Below, piece after piece: positions 8,430-16,874 of a stretch of 64,000 bases of DNA (its first letter is position 1; every line of letters starts with the position of its first letter). Both the position numbers and the translations under genes were made by a program. Source of the DNA: Clostridiaceae bacterium. Its GTDB lineage: Bacteria > Bacillota > Clostridia > Oscillospirales > Acutalibacteraceae. The notes below the pieces were generated by a model that was not told the DNA's origin, ran no database searches, and saw only the letters and a list, made by a program, of their open reading frames with translations. Location: the NCBI GenBank assembly GCA_016285645.1, contig JAEERC010000027.1:62001-126000 (forward strand), written 5' to 3'.

Positions 8430-10016
8430 ATGAAACTCGCGAAAAAAATCACTCCGCTGTTTCTTACACTTTTAGCGCTTTTGTTCGCCATCCCCGTAGG
8501 GGCATCGGCGGCTTCGAGCGAGGACCTTACGGTTGTAAACGGTAAAATAACCGCCTGCAATCCTTCGGCTGAAGGCAGCCTTGTGATTCCCGAAATCATA
8601 AACGGCACGACTGTTACGGCAATCGGCAAAGAGGCGTTCAAAAACTGCAGCGGTCTGCTTTCGGTCACAATTCCCGACACCGTTACGATAATCGACAGAA
8701 ACGCGTTTATCGGCTGCACAAACATCAAAAGCGTAAAATTCAACGGCACGGATGTCACTCTCGCGGATCGCGTCTTTTTTGAGTGCGTGTCGCTCACAAC
8801 CGTCACCCTGCCGTCGGAACTCAAAACAATAGGCGATTATGATTTTTCCGGCTGCTCCTCGCTTAATTCAATTGTTTTACCCGACACGCTGACAACAATC
8901 GGCAAAAACGCCTTTGAGGGCTGCGCCATGCAGAATGTGAACATTCCCGCTTCGGTCACATCAATAGGCGAGAACGCGTTCGCGGGTTGCGGCAATGTTA
9001 AGGCGTACAGCGTTGACGAGGCGAACACGAGTTATAAGAGCGACGCCGCCAAGGCGCTGTTCAACTATGAAATGACAAAGCTCATCTACTTCCCCGCCGC
9101 CTCAACTAAAACGGATTACACGCTCCCCGAAACCGTTGAGGAAATAGGCGAACTCGCCTTTTCGAAAAACGCTGAAATTCAGACGGTCACGGCGTCCTCC
9201 TCTCTTAAGAAAATCGACGCCTACGCCTTTTCGGAATGCTCGGGACTTTTAAGCGTAACGCTCAACGAGGGGCTTGAGGAAATAGGAAACCTCGCGTTCA
9301 ACAGATGCGACCAACTCTATGAAATCACCGTTCCCTCAACCGTAACATCATACAATTCCGCTTTTTACGCGAGCGGCATACAAAAGGCGGTTATCTCGCA
9401 GGGAGTTGAAGTGATAGACCGGGGCGCGTTTGACACTTGCAAGAAACTCGAAGAGGTGACGATCCCCTCATCGGTAACTAAAATAAAGCAGGGTGCTTTC
9501 GCCAACTGCGAATCGCTCACAATCCTGACCGTTCCCGCCACGGTGACAGAGATTGACAAGACCGCGTTTTTCGGAATAAAAGACAACATCACGCTCATTG
9601 TTGAGGCGGGTTCCCCCACCCTTACCTACGCGCGTGAAAACTCAATTAAATACACCGTTCCCGGCAGCACGAAGGCATCCATAGCCATAAAGAACTCGAC
9701 CGGGGCAAAGACTGTAAACTACGGTGAAACGCTCGTTATGGAAGCCGTTGTTACAAACGCGGGCGAGGGTGATTTGATTAAATGGACCGCCTCCGACGGC
9801 ACAAGCTCAACGGAAAAGGAGTTCTCCGTATCGCCCGTAAGCGGCAAAGTCACCGTGACCGTTTCGGTTGTTGACGAGGACGGCAATGTGAAAATCGACG
9901 AAAACGGAAATGAGGTTTCCGCGAAGATAGAGGTCTCGGTCAACTCGGGAATTTTCAAAAAGATTATCTCGTTTTTCAAAAATCTGTTCCGTATGGACAG
10001 AAGAGTATGGCTGTAA
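8430..10016 (+). CDS. BspA-type LRR surface protein
   Basis: 528 residues. Residues 1-26 form a signal peptide (LFLTLLALLFAIPVGASA). Residues about 40-390 are LRR_5 repeats (IGKEAFKNCSGLLSVTIPD and variants). Residues about 400-500 form a likely Ig-like or bacterial adhesion domain (NYGETLVMEAVVTN, GKVTVTVSVVDEDGN). The last 23 residues (GIFKKIISFFKNLF and a basic end) are an amphipathic aromatic tail. No sortase motif is seen. Family knowledge places such proteins outside the cell. It has its own consensus promoter and a strong terminator, so it is a single-gene unit divergent from the phosphoesterase operon. It lacks the 38-residue insert of the LRR protein at 1-1150. Confidence 0.9.
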   Translation: MKLAKKITPLFLTLLALLFAIPVGASAASSEDLTVVNGKITACNPSAEGSLVIPEIINGTTVTAIGKEAFKNCSGLLSVTIPDTVTIIDRNAFIGCTNIKSVKFNGTDVTLADRVFFECVSLTTVTLPSELKTIGDYDFSGCSSLNSIVLPDTLTTIGKNAFEGCAMQNVNIPASVTSIGENAFAGCGNVKAYSVDEANTSYKSDAAKALFNYEMTKLIYFPAASTKTDYTLPETVEEIGELAFSKNAEIQTVTASSSLKKIDAYAFSECSGLLSVTLNEGLEEIGNLAFNRCDQLYEITVPSTVTSYNSAFYASGIQKAVISQGVEVIDRGAFDTCKKLEEVTIPSSVTKIKQGAFANCESLTILTVPATVTEIDKTAFFGIKDNITLIVEAGSPTLTYARENSIKYTVPGSTKASIAIKNSTGAKTVNYGETLVMEAVVTNAGEGDLIKWTASDGTSSTEKEFSVSPVSGKVTVTVSVVDEDGNVKIDENGNEVSAKIEVSVNSGIFKKIISFFKNLFRMDRRVWL

Positions 10017-10022
10017 AAAATG

Positions 10023-10047
10023 CGGCTCCCGAAGATTTCGGGAGCCG
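10023..10047 (+). terminator. Bidirectional terminator
   Basis: An 11-bp stem (CGGCTCCCGAA / TTCGGGAGCCG) with loop GAT, followed by TTCTTTTTTA; an A run before it serves the minus strand. It separates the convergent LRR and rqcH genes. Confidence 0.93.
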
Positions 10048-10054
10048 TTCTTTT

Positions 10055-11806
10055 TTATTTTTTCTTGAGCCGTTCGCAGAGCGTTCTGTCGGGCACTGCC
10101 CACATAGTGTTGTAGGTGTGGTAAATGACCTTGCCCGGTTTCGCGCCCGCGGGCTTTTTTATCTGCCTTACCTCGGTGTAATCGACAGGCACGCGGGAAG
10201 AGTCCCTTGCGCTGCTGTGATAGGCGGCAATCGCCGCCGCCTGCCTCGCCGTCTGCTCGGGGATTATTTCGCCGTTGCCGCATACAACCACGTGCGAGCC
10301 GGGCGTTTTTGAGGCGTGGAACCAGGAGTCGTCCTTCCTCGCGGTTTTGAATGTGAGGCGGTCGTTCTGGAGGTTGTTGCGCCCGACGAGAATGGTGAAG
10401 CCGTCGTCGGAAACATATTCGAGCGGGGGCAGCGCCTTCTGCTGTTTTCCCTTATCCGCTCCGGAGCGTTTGAGATAGCCGGAAGCGTAGAGTTCCGCCC
10501 TTATTTCGTTGAGTTCGGCGTAGCCCTCGGCGCGGTTTACGCAGTCCGCCACGCTTTCGAGATAGGCAAGTTCCTGCTCGCCGTTTTCAATAAGTCCGCC
10601 GAGCATACCCTCCGCGGTTTTCAGTTTTCTGTATTCCTTGAAATATTTCTGCGCGTTCGCTCCCGGCGAGAGAGCGGGGTCGGCTTTTATGCGAACGGTC
10701 TCGCCCGTGTAATAGTCGAGAACATCATAGAAAGCCGCGCCCTTATCGAGCGTGTGTTGATTGGCGAGGATGAGTTCGCCTTTTTTACGAAGTTCGTCCT
10801 TTTCCTCACATTCTTTGAGTTTCGCCCTCTGCAGTTCGGTTTTGCGTGCCGTTCTCGCAATGGCGTTACCCAGCATTTTGAGTAGGGACGCTCCCCTCTG
10901 ACGGGTGCGCTCGGAGCGGTCCTTTTCATAATAGAACTCGTTGAGCATCTTTGAAAATGACGGCATTTTCACGCTTTCAACAGCGAAGCCGTACTGCGTT
11001 ATGTCGGTGAAGGTAAAATCAAAAAGTTTTCCGCCCTCTTTTTTAAGAATGTACGGAACAGCGGTGTTTTCGGAAAGCACGGTGCCGAGGTTTTTTAATT
11101 CCGCCACAAGTTTTTCCTTTGCCTTGTCCGAAAGGTTCTCAACGCTTTCGTCGCCGCCGCAGACACGCTGTGAAATCTCTCTCGCTATAAGAGGAGACAC
11201 GCCCTCGACAGTTTCGAGAACCGCGCCCGAAAGGAGTTTGCCGCGTTTGGAAAGTACGGCTTCGGCGGTTTCGTTTTCATTACGGTCAATAATGCTCATT
11301 TTGCCCTGCGCGGGCGGAAGTTTGTAAATTGTTCCCGGCAGAATCTGGCGCACGGAGGACTGGGTCATATCGATTCTCTTTACCGCGTCAACAACAGTAC
11401 CCTCGGAATTTATGAGAACTATGTTCGAGTGCTTAGCCATTATTTCAACAGCCAGCGTGAATGAGGTTTTGTCGCCTATTTCGTTTGTTCCCGAAAAATC
11501 GATGAACAGTATTCTGTCAAGCCCCTGCTGGCGGATATCCGTTATTACCGCGCCTGAAAGATTCTTTCTCAGGAGCATGCAGAGCATCGGGGGATTCGCT
11601 GGATTCTCGGGCGCGTAATCCGTAAGGTGAACTCTCGGGCAGTTTGCCGAGGCGCTCGCGAGCAGTTTCATCGAGCCCTCTCTTGAACGCAGAGAAAACA
11701 CCAGTTCCTCACGGGAGGGCTGGTGTATCTTTTCGACCTTCGCGCCGACTATACGGGCGGAAAGCTCGTTTTTGAGAAGATTCAGAGTAAGACCGTCGAG
11801 CGGCAT
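10055..11806 (-). CDS. rqcH: Rqc2/RqcH homologue, NFACT family ribosome quality control factor
   Basis: 583 residues, the usual length. The NFACT-N domain opens with MPLDGLTLNLLKNEL and keeps the Asp97-Arg98 pair (GLDRIL) needed for tRNA binding in the Bacillus protein. A central coiled-coil region (ELQRAKLKECEEKDELRKK) and the NFACT-R domain (ILVGRNNLQNDRLTF, DSWFHASKTPGSHVVV) follow. Known role: it binds stalled 50S subunits and recruits tRNA-Ala to add C-terminal alanine tails that mark the nascent chain for degradation. It was formerly called a fibronectin-binding protein. The start ATG at 11806 follows AAGGTGA. It is the last gene of the DUF1858-trmK-nif3-rqcH run, 13 bases after the nif3-like gene. 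Confidence 0.95.
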   Translation of the reverse strand: MPLDGLTLNLLKNELSARIVGAKVEKIHQPSREELVFSLRSREGSMKLLASASANCPRVHLTDYAPENPANPPMLCMLLRKNLSGAVITDIRQQGLDRILFIDFSGTNEIGDKTSFTLAVEIMAKHSNIVLINSEGTVVDAVKRIDMTQSSVRQILPGTIYKLPPAQGKMSIIDRNENETAEAVLSKRGKLLSGAVLETVEGVSPLIAREISQRVCGGDESVENLSDKAKEKLVAELKNLGTVLSENTAVPYILKKEGGKLFDFTFTDITQYGFAVESVKMPSFSKMLNEFYYEKDRSERTRQRGASLLKMLGNAIARTARKTELQRAKLKECEEKDELRKKGELILANQHTLDKGAAFYDVLDYYTGETVRIKADPALSPGANAQKYFKEYRKLKTAEGMLGGLIENGEQELAYLESVADCVNRAEGYAELNEIRAELYASGYLKRSGADKGKQQKALPPLEYVSDDGFTILVGRNNLQNDRLTFKTARKDDSWFHASKTPGSHVVVCGNGEIIPEQTARQAAAIAAYHSSARDSSRVPVDYTEVRQIKKPAGAKPGKVIYHTYNTMWAVPDRTLCERLKKK

Positions 11807-11819
11807 TCAATCACCTTTT

Positions 11820-12584
11820 TCAGATCCACACCACCGTCTGGCACGGAGACGATGAAGGGGCAATATATGTTTCAACATCAAATTTTTCTTTTATTTTAGC
11901 GGCGAGAACTTCCATTACGGGGTTCTCGGTTTCATAGTGACCGGCGGCTATAACGCACACACCGTCGTTCGCCGCGTCGAGAAAATCGTGGTGGGAGGCA
12001 TCGCCCGTGATGAGCATATCACAGCCCGCGGATATAACATCGGGCAGAAAATCGCAGCCCGCTCCGCCGCACAGGGCGACCTTTCTGACGGGCTTGCCGC
12101 AGTCGGAATACCTGACAGCGGCGCCGAGTTTTTCGGCAACAAAAGCGGCGACATCCTCGGGGGAGCGTTCCTCGCCGAATTCATAAACGCGCACCATTGA
12201 CGCCTCTCCCGAAGAGGTGAGAGGGGCGCATTTTCCGAAGCCGAGTTTTTCCGTCAGCGCGTCATTGACGCCGCCGTCCGCTATATCGAGGGATGTGTGG
12301 GCGCAGATTGCGCTTATTCCCGCGTTTACAAGCGCATAGACGGGGTCGTTTGACAAAACAGATTTACGGGCGCGGAAAATAACGGGATGGTGGCTGACTG
12401 CAAGTTCGGCGCCGACCTCGCGGGCATAATCGGCAACATCGTTTGTAATATCGAGAGCGAAGACGATTTTTGTAACCTCGCCTTCGGGATTGCCCGCGGC
12501 TATTCCGCTGTTATCCCATTCGCACTGGTTCGCGAAGGGCGCTAAGGAGTCAATATAATCGTAAATATCTTTAACTTTCGGCAT
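11820..12584 (-). CDS. Nif3-like dinuclear metal centre protein (GTP cyclohydrolase I type 2 family)
   Basis: 254 residues from the ATG at 12584, chosen because AAGGAA lies 8 bases before it and homology begins at KVKDIYDYIDSLAPF; the open frame extends further upstream inside trmK. Motifs: CEWDNSGIAAGNPEG, VSHHPVIF (metal-binding His pair), ICAHTSLD, ITGDASHHD and IAAGHYETE, the His/Glu ligands of the dinuclear site. It is the short form, like Escherichia coli YbgI, without the internal PII-like insertion found in Bacillus YqfO. The biochemical role of the family is uncertain. It overlaps trmK by 14 bases; trmK-nif3 adjacency is widespread in Firmicutes. Confidence 0.93.
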   Translation of the reverse strand: MPKVKDIYDYIDSLAPFANQCEWDNSGIAAGNPEGEVTKIVFALDITNDVADYAREVGAELAVSHHPVIFRARKSVLSNDPVYALVNAGISAICAHTSLDIADGGVNDALTEKLGFGKCAPLTSSGEASMVRVYEFGEERSPEDVAAFVAEKLGAAVRYSDCGKPVRKVALCGGAGCDFLPDVISAGCDMLITGDASHHDFLDAANDGVCVIAAGHYETENPVMEVLAAKIKEKFDVETYIAPSSSPCQTVVWI

Positions 12585-13263
12585 TTTCAAATTCCTTTTC
12601 AATATCATCCGCCGCAGCTTTGAGCGCGGTGTATTCTTCGAGAAAGGCGTCCTTCCCCTCAATTCCCGCAATACGCTTCTTTACGCGGGTGTAATGCTTT
12701 TCAAAATATTTTTTCGAAAGAGCGTCGCCGTTTTTAAGCAGAAGCCCGCGGTAGTAAAAACCGGGAGAGTATTCCTTTTTTTCGCCCGTATAATAAGCGG
12801 ACAGGGCGAGGTAGAGCCGCCCGTCATCCTCGCACACGCGCTCCTCCTCTATTTCAAAACCGTTTTCGCAAAGGAAGCGGCGCACATCCTCAGCGTGCGA
12901 CATCGGCTGGGCGATAATGTGTTTATCGGGGTTTCTGAGCCATTCGGCGCGGGAGAGGATATCGGCAATGAGGTTGCCGCCCATACCGCAGATTATTATT
13001 TCATCCGCCTCGTCCTCGCCGATATTGTCAAGCCCGTCCGACAGCCGCAGTTTTACGTTTTCCTCAACGCCGTAAATTTTCACGCTTTTTTCGGCGTTTT
13101 TCAGCGGACCCTCGCCTATATCGCCGGCGACGGCGCGGGGCGAAATACCGTTCAATATAAGATAAGACGGCAGATATGCGTGATCGGTGCCGACGTCACA
13201 AACCGTGCGCCCGCGCCGGACCATATCAGCCGCCATCTGAATTCTCGGTGAAAGCTTAAGCAT
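12571..13263 (-). CDS. trmK: tRNA (adenine(22)-N1)-methyltransferase TrmK
   Basis: 230 residues from ATG 13263; the longer open frame upstream runs through the DUF1858 gene and is not conserved. The SAM-binding Rossmann motif VCDVGTDHAYLP (22-32), then EIIICGMGGNLI (88-99) and QPMSHAEDVRRFL are typical of the TrmK/YqfN family. It methylates N1 of A22 in the tRNA D-loop using S-adenosylmethionine. It overlaps the DUF1858 gene by 8 bases and the nif3-like gene by 14, so the three are probably translated in a coupled way. Confidence 0.93.
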   Translation of the reverse strand: MLKLSPRIQMAADMVRRGRTVCDVGTDHAYLPSYLILNGISPRAVAGDIGEGPLKNAEKSVKIYGVEENVKLRLSDGLDNIGEDEADEIIICGMGGNLIADILSRAEWLRNPDKHIIAQPMSHAEDVRRFLCENGFEIEEERVCEDDGRLYLALSAYYTGEKKEYSPGFYYRGLLLKNGDALSKKYFEKHYTRVKKRIAGIEGKDAFLEEYTALKAAADDIEKEFENAES

Positions 13264-13459
13264 TTGCCGAAAGGAATTCGTTGATTCTGCCGATGAGCTC
13301 GTCGGCATCAACGCCGTGAACCTCACACGCCTGCTCAACGGATTCGCCTCTTGACATAGGGCAGCCGAGGCAGTGCATTCCCATTTCAAGGAAGAAGGGA
13401 GCGAGCTCGCCGTTCATATCAAGGACTTCGCCTACGGTCATATCTTTGTTGATTTCCAT
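13256..13459 (-). CDS. DUF1858 small cysteine protein
   Basis: 67 residues. The whole protein is one DUF1858 domain: KDMTVGEVLDMNGELAPFF, then a CLGCPMSRGES motif with a CxxC pair, and a C-terminal helix. Members are predicted disulfide oxidoreductase-like or cluster-binding proteins and often accompany redox or Fe-S genes; the function is not established. The start ATG at 13459 has AAAGGAG 9 bases before it. It is the first gene of the trmK-nif3-rqcH operon, which is not its commonest context. Confidence 0.92.
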   Translation of the reverse strand: MEINKDMTVGEVLDMNGELAPFFLEMGMHCLGCPMSRGESVEQACEVHGVDADELIGRINEFLSANA

Positions 13460-13489
13460 TGATTATTTCTCCTTTGTCTGTTTTTTGTA

Positions 13490-13518
13490 ATTATAGCATA
13501 ATAAAGGAAATATATCAA
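13490..13518 (-). promoter_or_regulatory. Promoter of the DUF1858-trmK-nif3-rqcH operon
   Basis: Minus strand TTGATA (13518-13513), 17-base spacer, TATAAT (13495-13490), 31 bases before the ATG. Confidence 0.85.
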
Positions 13519-13529
13519 TATTCAATAAG

Positions 13530-13558
13530 TTGACTTTTACTCAATTAAATAGTAAACT
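13530..13558 (+). promoter_or_regulatory. Promoter of the FAD oxidoreductase pair
   Basis: TTGACT (13530-13535), 17-base spacer, TAAACT (13553-13558), then GGAGGG and the ATG at 13589. Divergent from the promoter at 13490-13518. Confidence 0.78.
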
Positions 13559-13588
13559 TTTGTGTAATCCACTCAAACGGAGGGCGTT

Positions 13589-14812
13589 ATGAAAAAATAC
13601 GATGTAATAATAATCGGAGGCTGCGCCTCGGGACTTGCCGCCGCGATAAACGCGCACCGGATTTATCCCGAACTGAGTGTTGCCGTTATTGAAAAACTTC
13701 CGAGAGTGGGCAAAAAAATACTTGCCACGGGCAACGGCAGATGCAACCTTTCAAACGAACAAGCCGAAAAATTTGTTTATCACATATATACAAACGACGG
13801 CTTCGCGGCGAAGGTTCTGAAAAAGTGTTCCGTAAAGAATACCCTTGTTTTTTTCTCCTCGCTCGGGCTTAAAACATACACCGACGGCGAGGGAAGGATT
13901 TATCCCCTCTCCAACACCGCGGCAAGCGTGCTCGACGCCCTGCGCGCGCATCTTGACGGTATTGACATTATTACCGGCGTTGCGGTAAATGAGATAAAAA
14001 AGCAGAAAAGCGGTTTTGTTCTCAACGGCGAATACCGCTGTGAAAAACTGATTATGGCTGCAGGCGGAAAGGCATCGCCCTCCCAGGGCTCGGACGGCAG
14101 CGGCTACGCTCTCGCCGGAGGCCTCGGGCACACGGTTACAAAGCTTTACCCCGCCCTTGTTCCGCTCACGGCGGACCCGGCGGTCACTAAGCCGCTTAAA
14201 GGCGTTAGAATTCATAAGGCAAAAATAGGGCTTTATAAAAACGAAGAACTCATCGGTTCGTCCGACGGTGAAATACTGTTCACGGACGGCGGTATTTCGG
14301 GCATTGCCGCTATGGAGACCGCTTCGGCTTTTGAAAGGAACAAAGAAAAGGGCGCCGATATTTATGCCTCAATCGACCTTGTTCCCGATATTGACGATAT
14401 AGGCGTTTTCCTTGCCGCTCTCTGCCGCGAAAACAAGCGCGATTTTGACACGCTTCTTACGGGGCTTATGCCCAAGGCGGCGGGAATCGCTGTTCTGAAG
14501 GCATGCGGTCTTTACTCCGCTTCAAAGAGTATTGATGAACTTAAGAAAAAGGATATTGAAAATATTGTAAATACAATACACAATTTCAGAATAAAGGTCA
14601 CGGGCACAAAGGGCTTTGCAAACGCGCAGGTCACGAGCGGCGGAGTGAGCGTGAAGGAGATAAACCCCGCCACTATGGAATCGCGCATCTGCGAAAACCT
14701 GTTTTTCGCGGGCGAGATAATCGATGTTGACGGACCTTGCGGCGGCTTTAATCTGCAGTGGGCGTGGTCGTCCGGTCTTATAGCGGGCAGGCTCGGAGGA
14801 AACGGAAAATGA
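13589..14812 (+). CDS. HI0933/BaiN-family FAD-binding oxidoreductase
   Basis: 407 residues. The N-terminal dinucleotide-binding motif VIIIGGCASGLAAA (6-19) carries an unusual Cys in the GGxxSG loop. KKILATGNGRCNLSN is the hallmark of the HI0933 (aminoacetone oxidase/BaiN) family. TSGGVSVKEI and the C-terminal FAGEIIDVDGPCGGFNLQWA complete the FAD site. Length matches the family. Family members reduce steroid or other C=C bonds or have unknown substrates; bile-acid activity cannot be inferred from sequence alone. The last 4 bases overlap the next FAD gene, so the two are coupled. Confidence 0.92.
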   Translation: MKKYDVIIIGGCASGLAAAINAHRIYPELSVAVIEKLPRVGKKILATGNGRCNLSNEQAEKFVYHIYTNDGFAAKVLKKCSVKNTLVFFSSLGLKTYTDGEGRIYPLSNTAASVLDALRAHLDGIDIITGVAVNEIKKQKSGFVLNGEYRCEKLIMAAGGKASPSQGSDGSGYALAGGLGHTVTKLYPALVPLTADPAVTKPLKGVRIHKAKIGLYKNEELIGSSDGEILFTDGGISGIAAMETASAFERNKEKGADIYASIDLVPDIDDIGVFLAALCRENKRDFDTLLTGLMPKAAGIAVLKACGLYSASKSIDELKKKDIENIVNTIHNFRIKVTGTKGFANAQVTSGGVSVKEINPATMESRICENLFFAGEIIDVDGPCGGFNLQWAWSSGLIAGRLGGNGK

Positions 14813-16416
14813 TTAAAATAAACGAGATAAAACTGCCGCTTGAAAGCGACGAGGGCGCGCTTCTTCAGTCGGCTGCCAAAGCGCTTCGCTGTTCGCCGAA
14901 GAAAATAACGGGAATAGAGATAGCAAAAAAGGCGGTTGACTCGAGAAAAAAAGATAATATCTATTTCGTGTATAATGTCAATGTGACGGTTGACGGCGAC
15001 GAGGATTCGCTTATTGCCTCGTGCAGGAACCCGAAGGTTGAAAAGGGCGTGAAATATGAATATTCCGCTCCCGAATTGAGAAGGACGAGCAAACTGCGCC
15101 CCGTTATCGCGGGGTTCGGACCCGCGGGATTTTTCGCAGCCCTCATACTCGCGAGGGAGGGGCTCAGACCCGTAGTTTTTGAAAGAGGAAACGATGTTGA
15201 CACCCGCACAAAGGATGTTGAGAGTTTCTGGATTGACAAAAAACTCAACACCTCGTCAAATGTTCAGTTCGGCGAGGGCGGAGCGGGAACCTTCTCGGAC
15301 GGCAAACTCACAACGGGAATAAAGGACCCGCTTTGCAGAAAGGTAATTGACGAGCTTGTGCTCCACGGCGCGCCCGAGGAGATTAAATACTCATCACATC
15401 CGCACATAGGCACGGACCGTCTGGGCGAAGTTGTGAAGGCATTTCGCGAGGAGATAATCTCGCTCGGCGGCGAAATACATTTCGGGCAGCAGGTTACGGA
15501 TATTATAATCTCGAACGGAGTCGCCCAGGGCGTTACCGTAAAGCGCGCGGACGGCACTTTCTATGATTTCGAAACGGACACGGTCATAATGAGCATAGGC
15601 CACTCTGCCCGCGACACGGTCGAAATGCTCTATAAAAAAGGCGTTAAAATGATGCAGAAGCCGTTTTCCGTAGGCGTGAGGATAGAGCACCCGAGAGAGA
15701 TGATTGACAGAGCGCAGTACGGCTCTTTCGCAGGACATCCCGCCCTCGGAGCGGCGAACTACAAAATGGCGTGCCATCCCGAACACGGCAGAGGGGCTTA
15801 CACCTTCTGTATGTGCCCCGGCGGCACGGTTGTAGCGGCGGCATCGGAGGAGAACACTGTTGTTGTAAACGGTATGAGCCGCTACGCCCGCGACGGCGAA
15901 AACTCGAACGCCGCCCTGCTTGTGGGCATTGAGCCCGAAAGCTTTGAAAGCGAACACCCTCTCGCGGGAATCGAACTGCAAAGGAAAATCGAGAGAACGG
16001 CGTTTATTGAAAGCGGAGGCGATTATTCAGCCCCCTGCCAGACAGTAGGAGATTTTTTGAACAATGTGCCGTCAAAAAAACTCGGTAACATAAAGCCCAC
16101 CTGCCCCACGGGTGTTACCCCCGGCGACATAAGAAGAATACTGCCGCGGAAGGTCACCGACACAATGGCGGCGGCGCTTTATAAAATGGACAATATGCTC
16201 AAGGGCTTCGCCCTTCCCGACGCGCCTCTGACCGCGCCCGAAACAAGAAGCTCCTCCCCCGTGAGAATTTTGCGCGATGAGATTTTTCAGGCGAACATCC
16301 GCGGAATTTATCCCTGCGGCGAGGGAGCGGGTTACGCGGGCGGCATAGTATCGGCGGCGGTTGACGGAATACGCTGCGCCCACGCGGTGATGCTCGACGA
16401 GAACGACGAGTGGTAA
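14809..16416 (+). CDS. FAD-dependent oxidoreductase of the large uncharacterised NAD(P)/FAD family
   Basis: 535 residues from ATG 14809, which overlaps the upstream stop (ATGA) with GGAGG 9 bases before it; the open frame also extends upstream inside the previous gene. A 90-residue N-terminal domain with PKKITGIEIAKKAVDSR precedes the FAD Rossmann motif VIAGFGPAGFFAA (99-111). SSNVQFGEGGAGTFSDGK and the C-terminal YPCGEGAGYAGGIVSAAVDG are the family signatures. The family is common in anaerobes and has no firm function. Pairing with a second FAD enzyme suggests a shared redox pathway. Confidence 0.9.
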   Translation: MIKINEIKLPLESDEGALLQSAAKALRCSPKKITGIEIAKKAVDSRKKDNIYFVYNVNVTVDGDEDSLIASCRNPKVEKGVKYEYSAPELRRTSKLRPVIAGFGPAGFFAALILAREGLRPVVFERGNDVDTRTKDVESFWIDKKLNTSSNVQFGEGGAGTFSDGKLTTGIKDPLCRKVIDELVLHGAPEEIKYSSHPHIGTDRLGEVVKAFREEIISLGGEIHFGQQVTDIIISNGVAQGVTVKRADGTFYDFETDTVIMSIGHSARDTVEMLYKKGVKMMQKPFSVGVRIEHPREMIDRAQYGSFAGHPALGAANYKMACHPEHGRGAYTFCMCPGGTVVAAASEENTVVVNGMSRYARDGENSNAALLVGIEPESFESEHPLAGIELQRKIERTAFIESGGDYSAPCQTVGDFLNNVPSKKLGNIKPTCPTGVTPGDIRRILPRKVTDTMAAALYKMDNMLKGFALPDAPLTAPETRSSSPVRILRDEIFQANIRGIYPCGEGAGYAGGIVSAAVDGIRCAHAVMLDENDEW

Positions 16417-16425
16417 AAAGAATTA

Positions 16426-16455
16426 CGGCTTGCAGATTACAAAACCTGCAAGCCG
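16426..16455 (+). terminator. Bidirectional terminator
   Basis: A 10-bp stem (CGGCTTGCAG / CTGCAAGCCG) with a 10-base loop, followed by eight T. The same stem occurs at 30285-30310. Confidence 0.92.
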
Positions 16456-16460
16456 TTTTT

Positions 16461-16868
16461 TTATTTGTTTTTCATCAGATCCGCTATTGTGACGGAGTCG
16501 AGGTAGTTGTAAACGAGTTTGTTGAGTTCACTCCAGAGCGGCAAAGTACGGCAGTCGGCTGTTTTTGTGCAGTGACTTGCGCCGTGCTCGAGGCAGCGCA
16601 CGGGAGCGAGATCGCCCTCGGTGATTGAAAGAATATCGGAGATTTTATACTCGGAGGGCTTTTTTGTGAGTTTATATCCGCCGCCCTTGCCGTGAACGCC
16701 CTCAATAAGGCCCTCTTTAACGAGGCAGGGCAGGATTTTCTCAAGATATTTGAGTGATATTTCCTGCCTGTCGGCAATGGTTTTCATGGCTACATAACTG
16801 CCCTCGTCGTGCTCCGCGAGGTCAATCATCACCCTTAAGGCGTAGTTGCTTTTTGTTGATATCATCAT
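16461..16868 (-). CDS. Rrf2/IscR-type Fe-S regulator
   Basis: 135 residues. Winged helix with STKSNYALRVMIDLAEH and recognition region EISLKYLEKILPCLVKEG. HGKGGGYKL forms the wing. Three cysteines (92, 100, 106) sit where IscR binds its [2Fe-2S] cluster (92, 98, 104 in Escherichia coli), with slightly different spacing. Family role: represses Fe-S assembly genes when holding a cluster. It is the sixth and last gene of the run iscS-nifU-hydE-mnmA-tcdA-rrf2, 6 bases after tcdA, whereas iscR usually comes first. A dyad at the operon promoter (21376-21402) is its probable target, which would make the circuit autoregulatory. Confidence 0.92.
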   Translation of the reverse strand: MMISTKSNYALRVMIDLAEHDEGSYVAMKTIADRQEISLKYLEKILPCLVKEGLIEGVHGKGGGYKLTKKPSEYKISDILSITEGDLAPVRCLEHGASHCTKTADCRTLPLWSELNKLVYNYLDSVTIADLMKNK

Positions 16869-16874
16869 AGCGCG

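Noticed and set aside
12585-12671. N-terminal extension of the nif3-like protein
   Set aside because: Lies inside trmK in another frame, with no ribosome site; homology starts at the ATG at 12584.
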